Part shown: positions 50,927-61,819 of the stretch, one piece after another
Layout of the letters: the number at the start of each line of letters is the position of its first letter
Position numbering within the stretch: position 1 is the first letter of the stretch
Assembly (NCBI RefSeq): GCF_040412425.1
Contig: NC_089795.1
Location: 85,048,663 to 85,112,662 of the forward strand
Length of the DNA: 64,000 nucleotides
Direction of reading: 5' to 3'
Source of the DNA: Macrobrachium rosenbergii
Taxonomy: Eukaryota > Arthropoda > Malacostraca > Decapoda > Palaemonidae
Made by a program: the position numbers and the translations under genes
The notes under the pieces: generated by a model
Databases searched by the model: none
Told to the model about the DNA's origin: nothing
What the model saw: the letters and a program-made list of their open reading frames with translations, nothing else

Positions 50927-52195
50927 GTAAATATATACACGTGCATACTACATTATGTATAATTATATATACAAATATAACACACACATATATAGACCTA
51001 TATATATAAACTCTACAAGCTAGACCCAAAGAAATGGCGCCTTCGACAAGCCTGTTATTTTCATCCAGCCCAGTGAATACAATTATACAGTGAATACATA
51101 ATACGTAAATCAGCCGGTCTGACCATTCAAGGACGGTGGTTAAGACTAATGAAGCATTGAATCCTTTCGGATAGCCACTAAGTAGCAAGGTCATGGGTTC
51201 TGAATCTAAGTAGATTCAAACGCTGCTATGAGTCGTTTTAATGCGGAGAATTTATTGTTTACCATTGCTGCCTTAATGTCACCGACTCTCGGCTGCTCAA
51301 AATATTTATTTATTTATTTATTTCCAGCTTTCCATGATTCATCGTTATTTTTAATATTTAAATTTTATGTTTTGTGAACGTTTATATTTTTCCTGGCATG
51401 CATGTTACTCTCTGGAAACTTTCATAGCAAGTTTTTTACCTTTCTCGCTTGTTTCCTAAGAATGCGAGTTTACCGTCACAATAATAATAGCCTAATAATA
51501 TAATGTTAATAATATTTATAACAATAATCTTGCAACATATGTATTCAACAATCGTTGTTTGGGTCAAGGAATTCGAAGAAAATAACCGTCATTCTCGATA
51601 TATGGAGGCAATTCTTCATTTTTTTTTTTAATTCTTAATTCTAACACTGAATAATAATATCTGTCATCACGTATCCAGTCGACTGCATAAGTTTGTTCCT
51701 CACTGTTCTGTAGAGTTTTCAAGCACTCGGTCTAGACCTAGTCTTGTTTCTTCTTTTAGTTGGCATCGTGGATTTTGAGTAGGTTTGTGGTTCCTGGTTC
51801 CTGGTTCCTAAGCGCTCACTCTGCAAACACAGTTGCGGGCACACTACACGATTCTCATGAGGTGCGAAGCTTTATCCCTTGAATACATTTTTACACTTTT
51901 ATTTTCACTTTACATTATATCAATACAATTTTTCAGTTTTATTTTTTTTCTTTACATTATATATATTATTTAACAGTTTTTCATTTAATTTAGCACCCTA
52001 CCCCTTAACCTCCCAAATGATCCTTAATATTTCTGAATTTATTTACTTTTATTACTCCTCCTTTTTACGTTACTGTTACTTTAACTGGTGCCGTTGTTTT
52101 CTGGGTTGGTGACGTCCTTTATTTTCATGGCTATTCTTATGTATTCCACTAGTTTTCTGTTCAGGGCTTTCAGAGTCTCTAATGTTAAGTTTTCT
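50925..52195. other. Intergenic, T-rich in its last part
   Basis: No coding signal. From about 51880 the T-rich texture matches the minus-strand LINE that follows and may include its 3' untranslated part. Confidence 0.4.
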
Positions 52196-52199
52196 ATTT

Positions 52200-53290
52200 T
52201 TTGTAAGGTTTACACCTGAACAAATGTTCTGTGCTGTCCTCCTCTATTCTGCAGTTATCACAGACCTCATCCTTATATCTTCCCGGTAGTTAGCTTTCAG
52301 GTCCAACATATTCAGCCTGGTTTTCATCATTAAGCATGCATCCTTTGTCTCTAGTTCCTTAGATACTTATTTTCTTCAAAGTTATCTATGAATCTCAGCT
52401 TCTTCATTTCTTTCTTTTTTTCTTCCAATGTCTTTTTCGATATCTTGCGTTATTCTTCTCTTAATTTCCTGTTTCAGTTCTTTTTGCATATTTTCCCATT
52501 CCATTTATATCTATATTGTACTTTTACCTATCTTTTCTATGCCTTTTGTCCAGCACAGCCTGTAGGGGGCTCTTAACTGGTCTTCTACTATTTCTTTGAT
52601 TAGTCTTTTCTTGTCTGAATTTATAATATTGTGGAACAGCATTATTTTCTTGTATTCAATTCTATAGGCAACTGGCCATATGCCGGTCTCCGCTAAAATT
52701 CCCCAGTAGGGCGTGCCCTTCGGCTGTTCATACATTCCTCGGAGGATCCTGTATTGCATTTGCTCTAGAGCGTTTGACTCGTTTTCTGTTGTTGCTCCAG
52801 GTCTCTATGTTGGCAAATAATGTTGGGACCACCACTGTTTCATAGATCTTTTTCCTTACTTCTAATGCCATATTTCCTACTTTCTTTACGTCTCCATATT
52901 TTCTTATTTCTCTCAGTAGGTACTCTACTTTTTGTTTTTCGATTTAATACTTGTTTCTTAGAACCATTTTGGGTGTACCACTCTCCTAGGTATTTATATT
53001 GCTTACACTACTAATTGGGCCGTTTTTAATTCTGTTCTTATGTGGACTGTCTGGCCCTTTGTTCTTCTATCTATTATCAGCACTGCTGACTTGCTTGGCT
53101 TAGTGTTAAATTTGAACTTTTCAGTTGCTCCAGGCTGGCAGTTGCCAATTGCCATTTCTATACCTTCTTTCCTGCTGGTGGGGAACATTATATCATCAAC
53201 AAATATTAGGGACTCTATTTCTATATTCCTTATGATTGTTATGTTCTTCCTGCTGACTCTGATTCCGCTAAGGCCTTATTCTTCTTCTTC
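52200..53290 (-). pseudogene. 5'-truncated LINE: polymerase thumb to C-terminal zinc knuckle
   Basis: On the minus strand the order is that of a LINE ORF2. FVDDIMFPTSRKEGIEMAIG (catalytic xxDD, about 53195) is followed by FKFNTKPSKSAVLIIDRRTK, a region like KYLGEWY, KVEYLLREIRKYGDVKKVGN, YETVVVPTLFANIETWS, YRILRGMYEQPKGTPYWGIL, then AETGIWPVAYRIEYKKIMLF. Near 52235-52290 comes VCDNCRIEEDSTEHLFRCKP, with a C-x2-C-x8-H-x3-C knuckle. Several frameshifts and stops interrupt it, but it is the longest collinear LINE in the window. The 5' polymerase part is missing, as in target-primed insertions that stop early. Confidence 0.85.
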
Positions 53291-53764
53291 TTCTTCTTTT
53301 GGTTGCATTTGTGATTCAGAGGAGTATTTTTTGGCGACAAACAACTGTACTGTTATGTACTGCTGTTTGAATTTTCTATACAACCGGTGATATTCAAAAC
53401 TATAAATTCCTCAACTGTGTGTCTGGCATTTGTATTCTGAATGCGATGTCTTGCCTAAAACAACACAGAACACTTTTAAGCTTTTTATTTATCCTTTTAT
53501 GTGCAGGTAGCACCACAGATTTTAAAATCATTTGATCTGCGCAGTCATTAGCAACTATTTTTTGCCGTGAAGTTCTCACTTGTAACTGTTAAACAGCTTG
53601 AAAAATCTTTGCTTATCTTCATAGAGTTGTTAAACGTATCATGGCGAATTACTTTGTTAGGTGATAAAAGGACAATGTTAAATGACGACAGTAAGCTATG
53701 CTTTCAAATCGAACACAGGGAAAGAAATTTACTATGGAGCCACGATGACCAGATCATTCCTATA
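53291..53764. other. Short intergenic stretch
   Basis: Starts with (TTC)n at the 5'-truncation side of the LINE. Otherwise no signal. A 127-codon plus frame (53567-53950) runs into the family A repeat and is an artefact. Confidence 0.45.
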
Positions 53765-54001
53765 ATGGGAGGCCTTGGGGGGAGCACCGTCAGTGCACCT
53801 CACGTGGTACCCTGTAGGCATTACTTAAGGTTCTTTGCAGCGTCCCTTCGGCCCCTAGTTTCAACCCTTGTCATTCCTTTTGTTGTACCTCCGTTCACAT
53901 TCTGTTTTTTCCATCTCACTTTCCACCCTCTTCTAACAGTTGATTCGTAGTGCAACTGCTTTGAGGTTTTCCTTCCGTTGCACCTTTCAAACTTTTTTAG
54001 T

Positions 54002-54003
<2 letters not shown>
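53765..54003 (-). repeat. Family A interspersed repeat, copy in reverse
   Basis: Reverse complement of the 3' three-quarters of family A. It keeps the 61-codon open frame (54006-53821: RLKKFERCNGRKTSKQLHYE...). It abuts the (ATT)n tract of a family B copy. Confidence 0.85.
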
Positions 54004-54005
<2 letters not shown>

Positions 54006-54081
<76 letters not shown>

Positions 54082-54185
54082 AAAGATGAACCCTATTCAT
54101 ATGGAACAAGCCTACCACAGGGACCAGTGACTTGAATTTCAAGCTTCCAAAGAATATTATGGTGTTTGTTCGAAAGAAGTAACCC
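54006..54185 (-). repeat. Family B repeat, copy 5, with (ATT)n tail
   Basis: About 74 bases of (ATT)n followed by the reverse family B block (GAACAAGCCTACCACAGGGA, GACTTGAATTTCAAGCTTCC). Its tail touches the family A copy, so one probably inserted at the edge of the other. Confidence 0.85.
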
Positions 54186-54405
54186 CTACTGGAAATAGAA
54201 CCACTTACTATTAATAGTCTACCTCAAACTATTGCTTTTTTTTTTTGATCGGGTTCATTTGGTCAATAAAGATGGCAGACAGGTCTTTGATTCCATGACA
54301 TTCCGTTACGAACGGAAGCATCTGGAGGCATTTTTAATAGTGCTGCACCTGTTTGTGGGTATTACACTGACCTGGTGAATATCCTTTTCCTTCTGGAGCT
54401 TTCAC

Positions 54406-54592
<187 letters not shown>

Positions 54593-54772
54593 AATAAATA
54601 ACGTGTCGAATATGTGCTTTAACTCATCTGTTAATTTCATTTTCTCAGTAATATGTCATTTGCTTCGCTTCTCTATCAATGTGTTAATATAAACAACCAT
54701 AGAGAGTTCCCTTTGCCCTAACAGCTGGAAAAAAAAATAATAAAAACTAGCCTAGGACGAACAGGCAAAAAG

Positions 54773-55121
54773 TGAAAGCCACGTCTGAAGGTTAGGTCTG
54801 AATGCCACGTCTGAATGCCACGTTTGAAAGCCACGTCTGAATACCAAGTCTGAAAGCCACGTCTGAATGCCAAATCTGAAAGCCACGTCTGAAAGCCACG
54901 TTTGAAAGCCACGTCTGAATGCCAAGTCTGAATGCCACGTCTGAAAGCCACGTCTGAATGCCACGTCTGAATGACGTCTGAATGCCTGAAACGTCTGAAT
55001 GCCAAATCTGAATGCCACGTCTGAAAGCCACGTCTGAATGCCAAATCTGAATGCCACGTCTGAAAGCCACGTTTGAATGCCAAATCTGAAAGCCGCGTCT
55101 GAGTGCCGCGTCTGAATGCCA
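54773..55121. repeat. 13-bp minisatellite (GCCACGTCTGAAT)
   Basis: About 26 units of GCC(A/G)(C/A)(G/A)T(C/T)TGAA(T/A), with one disruption near 54968-54990. Because 13 is not a multiple of 3 and the unit has no stop on the minus strand in any register, all three minus frames are open (122-145 codons). Each encodes a 13-residue repeat of the type AFRRGIQTWHSDV. Confidence 0.9.
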
Positions 55122-55124
55122 TAT

Positions 55125-55737
55125 GGTAGAGAAGTCACCAAGATCGCTTCGAGTGCGCAAAGGATCTTCATATTAATATAACTATTCAAAGGACATCCTC
55201 GAGTGGTTGGAATGAGTATCCTTACACGGTTCCTTCCTTAGCTTATCCTTGGTCTATACTGAATGACGATGCCAATAGTGATGGTGGCCATATTGATAGA
55301 TGAAGCGAATCCACAATAAATACTGAATGGACCTGATAATTATGAAGTTGACCATGAAAGCAATGATGATTATGATGAATAAAGCTTTTCCACAGTATAT
55401 AATGAATAATGATATTAATAATAATGACACGTTGATAGATAGGAATCTATTCACATTTATAGTTTTTCTCTGTGGGTCTGAGAAAGTAAGCGTTTTGAGC
55501 AACAGGACATTATAGTTACAAGATTCGCTTTCTATTTCGAAAGTTGCGATTACCGTCATCTATTGTCACGTGACCGTTTGCCGATTATAATTGATTGACT
55601 CTCACTCTTGGTCACAATGCAAGTACATGAATTGGAAATCATCTGAAAGAAAGTATTAACCTTACAGCTTACTATCGAGAGGCCAACGTCCACTTTCTCT
55701 TTTCACCAGTACTTCAGCAGCTGTGAATGATTGATTG
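55125..55737. other. Intergenic, no supported gene
   Basis: AT-rich. No frame longer than about 100 codons and no recognised domain. Confidence 0.4.
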
Positions 55738-55988
55738 ATCCGTGAATTTCAGGCTGTCAGGCCAAGCACTGGGGCATTTTCGCCCACTGAGAACGTAAGA
55801 CAGTGAAAAAAAAAAGGGAGTTAGAGAGGCTGGACAGTAAGGCTGAAGAAAGGAAGCAGGAACGGAGGTAAAGTAAAAGGCTAAAAAGTGGGTGCGGTTG
55901 AGGGCTGAGGGAACTCTGCAAAACCCTACAGTAATGCCTACGGTGCACCACGTGAGGTGCACTGACGGCACTAAGCCCCTACGGGGAA
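55738..55988 (+). repeat. Family A repeat, diverged subfamily
   Basis: Recognisable at the 5' side (GTCAGGCCAAGCACTGGGGC) and strongly at the 3' side (AATGCCTACGGTGCACCACG, then TGAGGTGCACTGACGGCACT). The middle is substantially different from other copies. Confidence 0.7.
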
Positions 55989-56255
55989 CGCCTCAGTAGC
56001 AATTTTAGCAAACGAGATCTGCAAACATGTCGGTTAATATTATCTAAATATTACCTTATATCTCTTCAGAATGTTTTCTGCTATGCGTTTCAGAGAGAAT
56101 AAAAATTCTTGACAAGCAAATAATCGCTCTATAAAGGACTTGAAACAAAGCCCTGATAAACAAAGAAGAAGTATTTAATGTTTTGTGTCCTTAGTCCTGA
56201 TTTTGGCAATGGAACTCATCTTGTGCATAGAAGGTATGTTGCATAGAATCAAGAA

Positions 56256-56580
56256 CAGTGGTTCTCAACTCGTGTACTGTCATGGACCACTAGCCAATCA
56301 AAAAAAAAATGTTATGGACCATTGCTATTTTGAGTAACGATAAATAAAGCATAGAAAGTAAGCATATTTGATTGAAATATGTTTCTTACGCGTGAATGAC
56401 AGCTTGATTATTGTTATTGCATTTTTTATGAAAATAATGAAAATTTTTCTCACTGCGTTTCGGTAAATTTGAAAATATATGTACCAATTTCCAGTTTATT
56501 GCCAAATATAGTGACCACTTAAAATTTCACCGTGGGCCATTAGTGGTCCACTTGTCTACAGTGTAGCGTAGGAACTGGTG
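56256..56580. mobile_element. Possible hAT-like non-autonomous element, degenerate
   Basis: Left end CAGTGGTTCTCAACTCGTGT is a typical hAT MITE terminus, followed by TCATGGACCACTAGCC. Near the right side, GGGCCATTAGTGGTCCACTT is its inverted counterpart, and the terminus is mutated (GTAGGAACTGGTG). No clean target duplication. Confidence 0.5.
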
Positions 56581-56838
56581 GTGCACTGGTGTACTGTGAA
56601 GTCTAGGAAACTAGTATTATTTTTTGCTTTAAAAGCATTCTTGTCTCTCAGGGCCAACTCGATTTGCATCCCGAAACTAAACAGCGTTTGGCTGAGGTTG
56701 AAGGAATGAATGGTACTCTAGCAGTGATAAAATATGATTTTGATTTGCATAAAACCATACAGCCATTAGCGAAAGCTTAAGGGGGAAAGAATAATATCTG
56801 AGCAAGGTCTGATTGAACAAAAATTGACTACAACTGGA

Positions 56839-57135
56839 ATATGAAATTTAGGCCAAACTCCAAGCGCTGGGACCTATGAGGTCATTCAGCGCTGAAAGGG
56901 GAATTGCAAGCAAAGAAGATTTTAAAGGTGTAACAGGAGGAAAACTTCGCAGTTGCGCCACGAAGCTATTGTCAGGTGAGGAAGGTAAGATGGAAGAAAG
57001 AGCATACGAACGGAGGTGCAGTAAAATGACTGAGAGGGGTTGCAGGTAGGGGCCGAAGGGACGCCGCAAAGAACCTTAAGTAATGCCTACAGTGCACCGC
57101 GTGAGATGCTCCGATGTCACTGCCCCTCTACAAGG
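56839..57135 (+). repeat. Family A interspersed repeat, full-length copy
   Basis: GAATATGAAATTTAGGCC, then AGCGCTGGGACCTATGAGGT, through GGGGCCGAAGGGACGCCGCA to AGTGCACCGCGTGAGATG. Frameshifted inside the region that is open in other copies. Confidence 0.85.
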
Positions 57136-57139
57136 TAAA

Positions 57140-58199
57140 CATAAATTGAGACACACAACACCAAATATACTTTCGCTGAAAGTGATTAGCAGAGAAAGGA
57201 AAATGATATTAAGCGAGGAGCTACATTGATAGCGAATTATCATTTCTATTCTTTTTTTGGTCGAGGCGAAGATTCCGTAATCCGATACATCGTGCGAATG
57301 GAAATAAACATTATATATTAATAGATTCACGAATGACCTCGGTAACAAAGGGGTTTGGAAGTGGTAATATATTGAATTTAGAAGATCAAAATTACAAGTA
57401 AAATATTATCAACATTTTGAGTGGATTTCTTGGTAATCTTGCTTTGTTATGTTAAGAAAGGTTAAAGATTTTTTTGAAAAGTGTCAACAGTGTAAACATA
57501 CAGGAAAAAAGATATAAGCAGCTCATTAAGAGAACTGCGAAGGATATTAAAATAATTATTGCCTTATCCCAAAACTGGCAATATCGCAACCACATTTTTT
57601 GTCTACAAAACAAATATGCACAGATAGCATCCATACCTAATTATAAAGACCATATTATTAATTACAGAGAAGTGTTAGGTATGAAATATGTAGTGCCACT
57701 TTGATTAATATGATTTTTATATTACACAACAATTGTAGATTCGGCCATATCTGGCATTTATCAAGCTCCTGCCCAGCTAAGTTACCAGTTAGTGTTTTTT
57801 TCCTCGCTCGCCTGATGTACGATGTTGTGTCTTCCAAGGCCCCATGTTCCTCAAATCAGGCGTATAATCGGTAAAAAAAAAATAAGGGCGCAGGGAGGAT
57901 GTTCGTATAAATAAATTTTGTACATGGTCATCATGAAACATTGCGAGAGAGAGAGAGAGAGAAATTATGCTCTTGTGAAATCCAAGGTCCAAAGACATCC
58001 GCATTTAGCCAAAAGAGCGTCAGGAAAAGTTACATTAATCGATTGTTTATGTTTTGGTAATAGTTCGGGTAATGGAGTGATGTAAGTGGGAGAATTCAAT
58101 ATGAACGCCGTTGAGGTAGTGTAATTATTATCCGTTAGTTTGTCTTTCTTTTATTTTCGTGAATGAACACACACACATTTTATACATATGCTGCATATA
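57140..58199. other. Intergenic, no supported gene
   Basis: A 76-codon plus frame (57474-57704) is Lys/Ile/Asn-rich and unassigned. A short (GA)n lies at 57944-57961. Confidence 0.4.
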
Positions 58200-58210
58200 A
58201 TATATATTTA

Positions 58211-58290
<80 letters not shown>
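58200..58290. repeat. (TA)n microsatellite
   Basis: About 85 bases of TA ending in (TG)n. Confidence 0.95.
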
Positions 58291-58292
<2 letters not shown>

Positions 58293-58646
58293 TGTGTGTT
58301 TCATTCTTAGTTCAGCAGTTAAAGATTGAGTGTTTCAGTGCCTGTAGCCTTGTATATATGTATATACGTATACATAAACACAATTATATATATATATATA
58401 TTCATATATATATACATACGCAGGTGTTGTATATTTTATTAATATTTCCTCATTACAAAATAGAATGGTTGTAATACCAGTCACAAAACAACATCAGTCA
58501 CCTCAGAGCACATATCACTCAGCTCGCCAGGTGTATAAAAGCAATATATAAATATTCGAGCGGACTGACCTAAGGCAAAATTAATGGAACGTCAATTAGG
58601 CCTAAGTCGGAACCAGTCGGAGACGTCGTCTTCAAACATCCACCAA

Positions 58647-58975
58647 AGAAGAAGAAGAAGAAGAAGAAGATGAGGAAGAATAAGAAGGAGAAGAAGAAGA
58701 AGAGGAAGGAGAAGAGAAAGAAGAAGAGGATGAAGAAGAAGGAGATAAGGAAGAAGAAGTAGAAGAAGAGGGGATGAAGAAGAAGAAGAAGTAGAAGAGG
58801 AAGGAAAAGAAGAAGAAGAGGAAGAAGAAGAAGAAAAAGAAGAGGAAGAAGAAGGAGAGAAAGAAGAAGCAGGGGAAGAAGAAGCAGAGGAAGAAGTAGA
58901 AGAAGAAGAAGAAGCAGGGGAAGAAGTAGTAGTAGAAGAAGAAGAAGAAGAAGAAGAAGAAGAAGAAGAAGAAAC
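58647..58975 (+). repeat. (GAA)n polypurine tract, ~330 bases
   Basis: Nearly every plus-strand base is a purine, with occasional T. It is built from GAA units mixed with GGA and AGG, and is pure GAA at both ends. The poly-Leu frame on the minus strand (58570-58977) is an artefact. Long mirror-symmetric polypurine stretches of this kind can form triplex (H-DNA). Confidence 0.95.
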
Positions 58976-58979
58976 AAGA

Positions 58980-59405
58980 GAGAATATGTGAACAGGTGTC
59001 TTATCTCACGCTAGAAACTGGAGGATGACGTTTGTATGGAAATCTTAAGAGTGGGCTTTTGCATAATTAATCCTATCCTCTCTTTTATCAAGGGCTAACA
59101 TTTTTCAGTCTTTGCTCGGAATAATGCCTTTGTTTTCGCGTATTCCTATCTGTTATTCTTAAGGCTGTAGTCTACAGGATATATGTGTGTGTGTGTGTGT
59201 GTGTATTTCTCAAATTTGTTAAATACGTGGGATCTTTCCATCTCATAACTTTTCCATTTCTCAAAAGCTTCAGTTCCATTATTCCTCTCGTCTTGTTCCC
59301 AAAATATTCGAACCACCTAACATTTTAAACCATCATCTTATTTCCTGTGTTTATAAGCAGATCACATCAAATTACTCTAATTCTTCTTCATCTTATTTTT
59401 AGCTT
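58980..59405. other. Intergenic, no supported gene
   Basis: Contains a short (TG)n at about 59184-59204. Nothing else is recognised. Confidence 0.4.
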
Positions 59406-59810
59406 TATGTAACGGAAAACTGTTGTGCCGGCTTTGTCTGTCCGTCCGCACTTTTTCTGTCCGCCCTCAGATCTTAAAAACTACTGAGGCTAGAGGGCTG
59501 CAAATTGGTATGTTGATCATCCACCCTCCAATCATCAAACATACCAAATTGCAAGCCTCTAGCCTCGGTAATTTTTTTATTTTTTATTTTATTTAAGGTT
59601 AAAGTTAGCCATAATTGTGCATCCGGCAACGGTATGACAGGCCACCACCGTGCCGTGATTAAAGTTTCGTGGGGCGCGGCTTAGACAGCAGTATACCGAG
59701 ACCACCGAAAGATAGATCTATTTTTGGTGTCCTTGATTATACGCCTTAGCGGCTGTACAGAAAACTCGATTGCGCCGAAGAAACTTCGGCGCATTTTTTA
59801 CTTGTTTTTT
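59406..59810 (+). mobile_element. Hairpin-bearing ~400-bp repeat, copy 3 (most complete)
   Basis: GTAACGGAAAACTGTTGTGCC and TGTCTGTCCGTCCGCACTTT at the start. The central inverted repeat has arms at about 59474-59513 and 59536-59576 (AAACTACTGAGGCTAGAGGG, then CTGCAAATTGGTATGTT, and inverse). Next come GTTAGCCATAATTGTGCATC and GAGACCACCGAAAGATAGAT. At the end is a GC-rich hairpin TGCGCCGAAGAAACTTCGGC + GCA followed by a T run. No ORF. Confidence 0.9.
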
Positions 59811-60475
59811 CAGAAACCACTCGCTTTTCGTATGCCTTACTTTCCAACCTTTCAGATCTTCTAGCTTAATGCATATCTCGAAGAATTCCATTTCCAAGTT
59901 CTATGCCTCACTCTCACGAATGAGGGAAAAAATTTATGGAGCCAATATTTTATTTGTACTTTTCCCACTTTTGCTTCCTCTGACGATTTTACTCAATTTA
60001 GGTAAAGCATCATATTTTTATCTGTTAATCCTTATCTATGAATTAAACGCCCTTGTAATTAATTATTATTAAACATTTCAGTTTAGCTCTAAATGCAGAC
60101 AAAAGGTAATATATCAATGACTACGAACACAAGCGAAGGAGGTGAAAAAGGTGAAAGAATGATAATGAGAAGAATAAAAGCGTGAGAGTGAGTGAAAATG
60201 CTAATAACAGAAGGAATGAACAAATAAAAATGCTATTTCCTCTTATAATGAATTCGTGGAAATCACTGGAGTCCGAACGGTGAAATCATAGCTTAAAAAC
60301 CTGGTTAAAATGCACGTCCTGAATACTGAACATGGATTATTATTAATGTTTTAATCTTTATCAAGGTTTTCTTGTCATTCAAACGAGTATTTCTTTATTT
60401 TTATTTGTTTCCTGATACCGTATTGTGTAACATGGTCTATTTTTATGTTATTTTAGGTATACTCGTATGAAGGCA
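59811..60475. other. Intergenic, no supported gene
   Basis: AT-rich. A 100-codon frame at 59770-60072 begins inside the mobile element and shows no domain. Confidence 0.4.
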
Positions 60476-60524
60476 CCGCCTGCCGAGTGTCGTGAGAGGT
60501 GCACTGTGTGCGCGAGTGTTAAGA

Positions 60525-60655
60525 TGTGGTGGAAAGTAAGATGGAAGAAGGTGAATATGAACGGAAGTACAGTAAATGGAGGGAAAGGGGTTGCAGCTAG
60601 GGGCCGAAGGGGCGCTGCAAAGAACCGTAAGTAATGCCTACAGTGCACCGCGTGA
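60525..60655 (+). repeat. Family A repeat, 3' fragment
   Basis: From GGTGGAAAGTAAGATGGAAG through AGGGGTTGCAGCTAGGGGCC to AATGCCTACAGTGCACCGCG. The 5' half is replaced by unrelated sequence. Confidence 0.8.
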
Positions 60656-60764
60656 AATTGCAATAATTTTTTATGACGTTTCAATTAAGAAAATTGTTAT
60701 GTACTGCTAAGCAAGTATCCCCTTCAAATCAACTTGCATTTAAGCAGCTTTGCTATATACATAT

Positions 60765-60775
<11 letters not shown>

Positions 60776-60819
<44 letters not shown>

Positions 60820-60852
60820 CATATATATATATTTATACATACATACATACAC

Positions 60853-60904
<52 letters not shown>

Positions 60905-60905
60905 G
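60776..60905. repeat. Interrupted (TA)n / (CATA)n microsatellite
   Basis: TA tracts at about 60776-60806 and 60859-60901, separated by TATG/CATA variants. Confidence 0.9.
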
Positions 60906-61627
60906 AGTATATATATATTCTGTTGTTAAATGACGACCATAGATATCCGAGACTCACACCTGCCTTTTCCGGATTGCCTGGAAATGACGTCAGTTCGTCT
61001 TCCAAAGAAGGAAAGATCAAGAAGGAATGAAAGGAATGACGTCAGCAAAGCACTGATACAAAAGCACTGGCAACTCTACATCATTTACAAATTATTTTTA
61101 GAACACAAAGAAATCCTTTGTCGGGAGTCAGCGGCAGTTTTTCCTATTTTGTTTTCCTGGTTCTAACAAAGGTGGCGTCCAAGTCGCTTCTTGGTCTTCT
61201 GCATCGGTGGAATCTTCATTGCACTTAGGCCTAACACTCTTGCCAAGGAAATGATAATATTAAAAGGACTCGTTTGTAGAAATAAATTAACCTCACTGAA
61301 TTACAAAACATGATTCATCAAACTAGTGTAAACCGCCTTTGACTTGGAAACTACATGGTACTAGCAACTAATCTACTTCTTCCTCTTCTTTTCAGGGAAA
61401 ATTATGAACAGATTCATTCTAAAGACAAAAGTAAATAGACTTGACTAGGAAGGCGCATAGTTAAGCCTCTCTTTCTCTCTCTCTCTCTCATTGGTAAGGC
61501 TGAAGACTACCGCGACCCTTTGGTTCGGTAACTACCAGTTTACGTACAAAATGGACGCAGTGCACCCGGGGGATGAAAGTAAAAATATAAATGAAAGACG
61601 ATAAATATCATAAACATAAACATACAC

Positions 61628-61632
<5 letters not shown>
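60906..61632. other. Intergenic, no supported gene
   Basis: A 78-codon plus frame (60930-61166) shows no domain. No splice-supported exon is seen. Confidence 0.4.
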
Positions 61633-61704
<72 letters not shown>

Positions 61705-61753
61705 CATATAAACTGTTAAAGGATGAAGATGCCTTTCCCTGTTACTTCCTTCA

Positions 61754-61816
<63 letters not shown>
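61633..61816. repeat. Paired (TA)n tracts flanking ~56 bp of unique sequence
   Basis: TA at 61633-61699 and 61756-61816. The spacer between (TATGCATATAAACTGTTAAAG and on) shows no palindrome, unlike the spacers at 2.3 and 44.9 kb. Confidence 0.9.
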
Positions 61817-61818
<2 letters not shown>

Positions 61819-61819
61819 T

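Noticed and set aside
54773..55121. CRISPR-like array
   Set aside because: Units are contiguous 13-bp repeats without unique spacers, and the DNA is eukaryotic.
54752..55189. 145-, 134- and 122-codon frames on the minus strand
   Set aside because: They are three registers of one 13-bp satellite, so none has special status.
58570..58977. 135-codon Leu/Phe-rich frame resembling a membrane protein
   Set aside because: It is the complement of the (GAA)n polypurine tract, so the hydrophobicity is an artefact of CTT/TTC codons.
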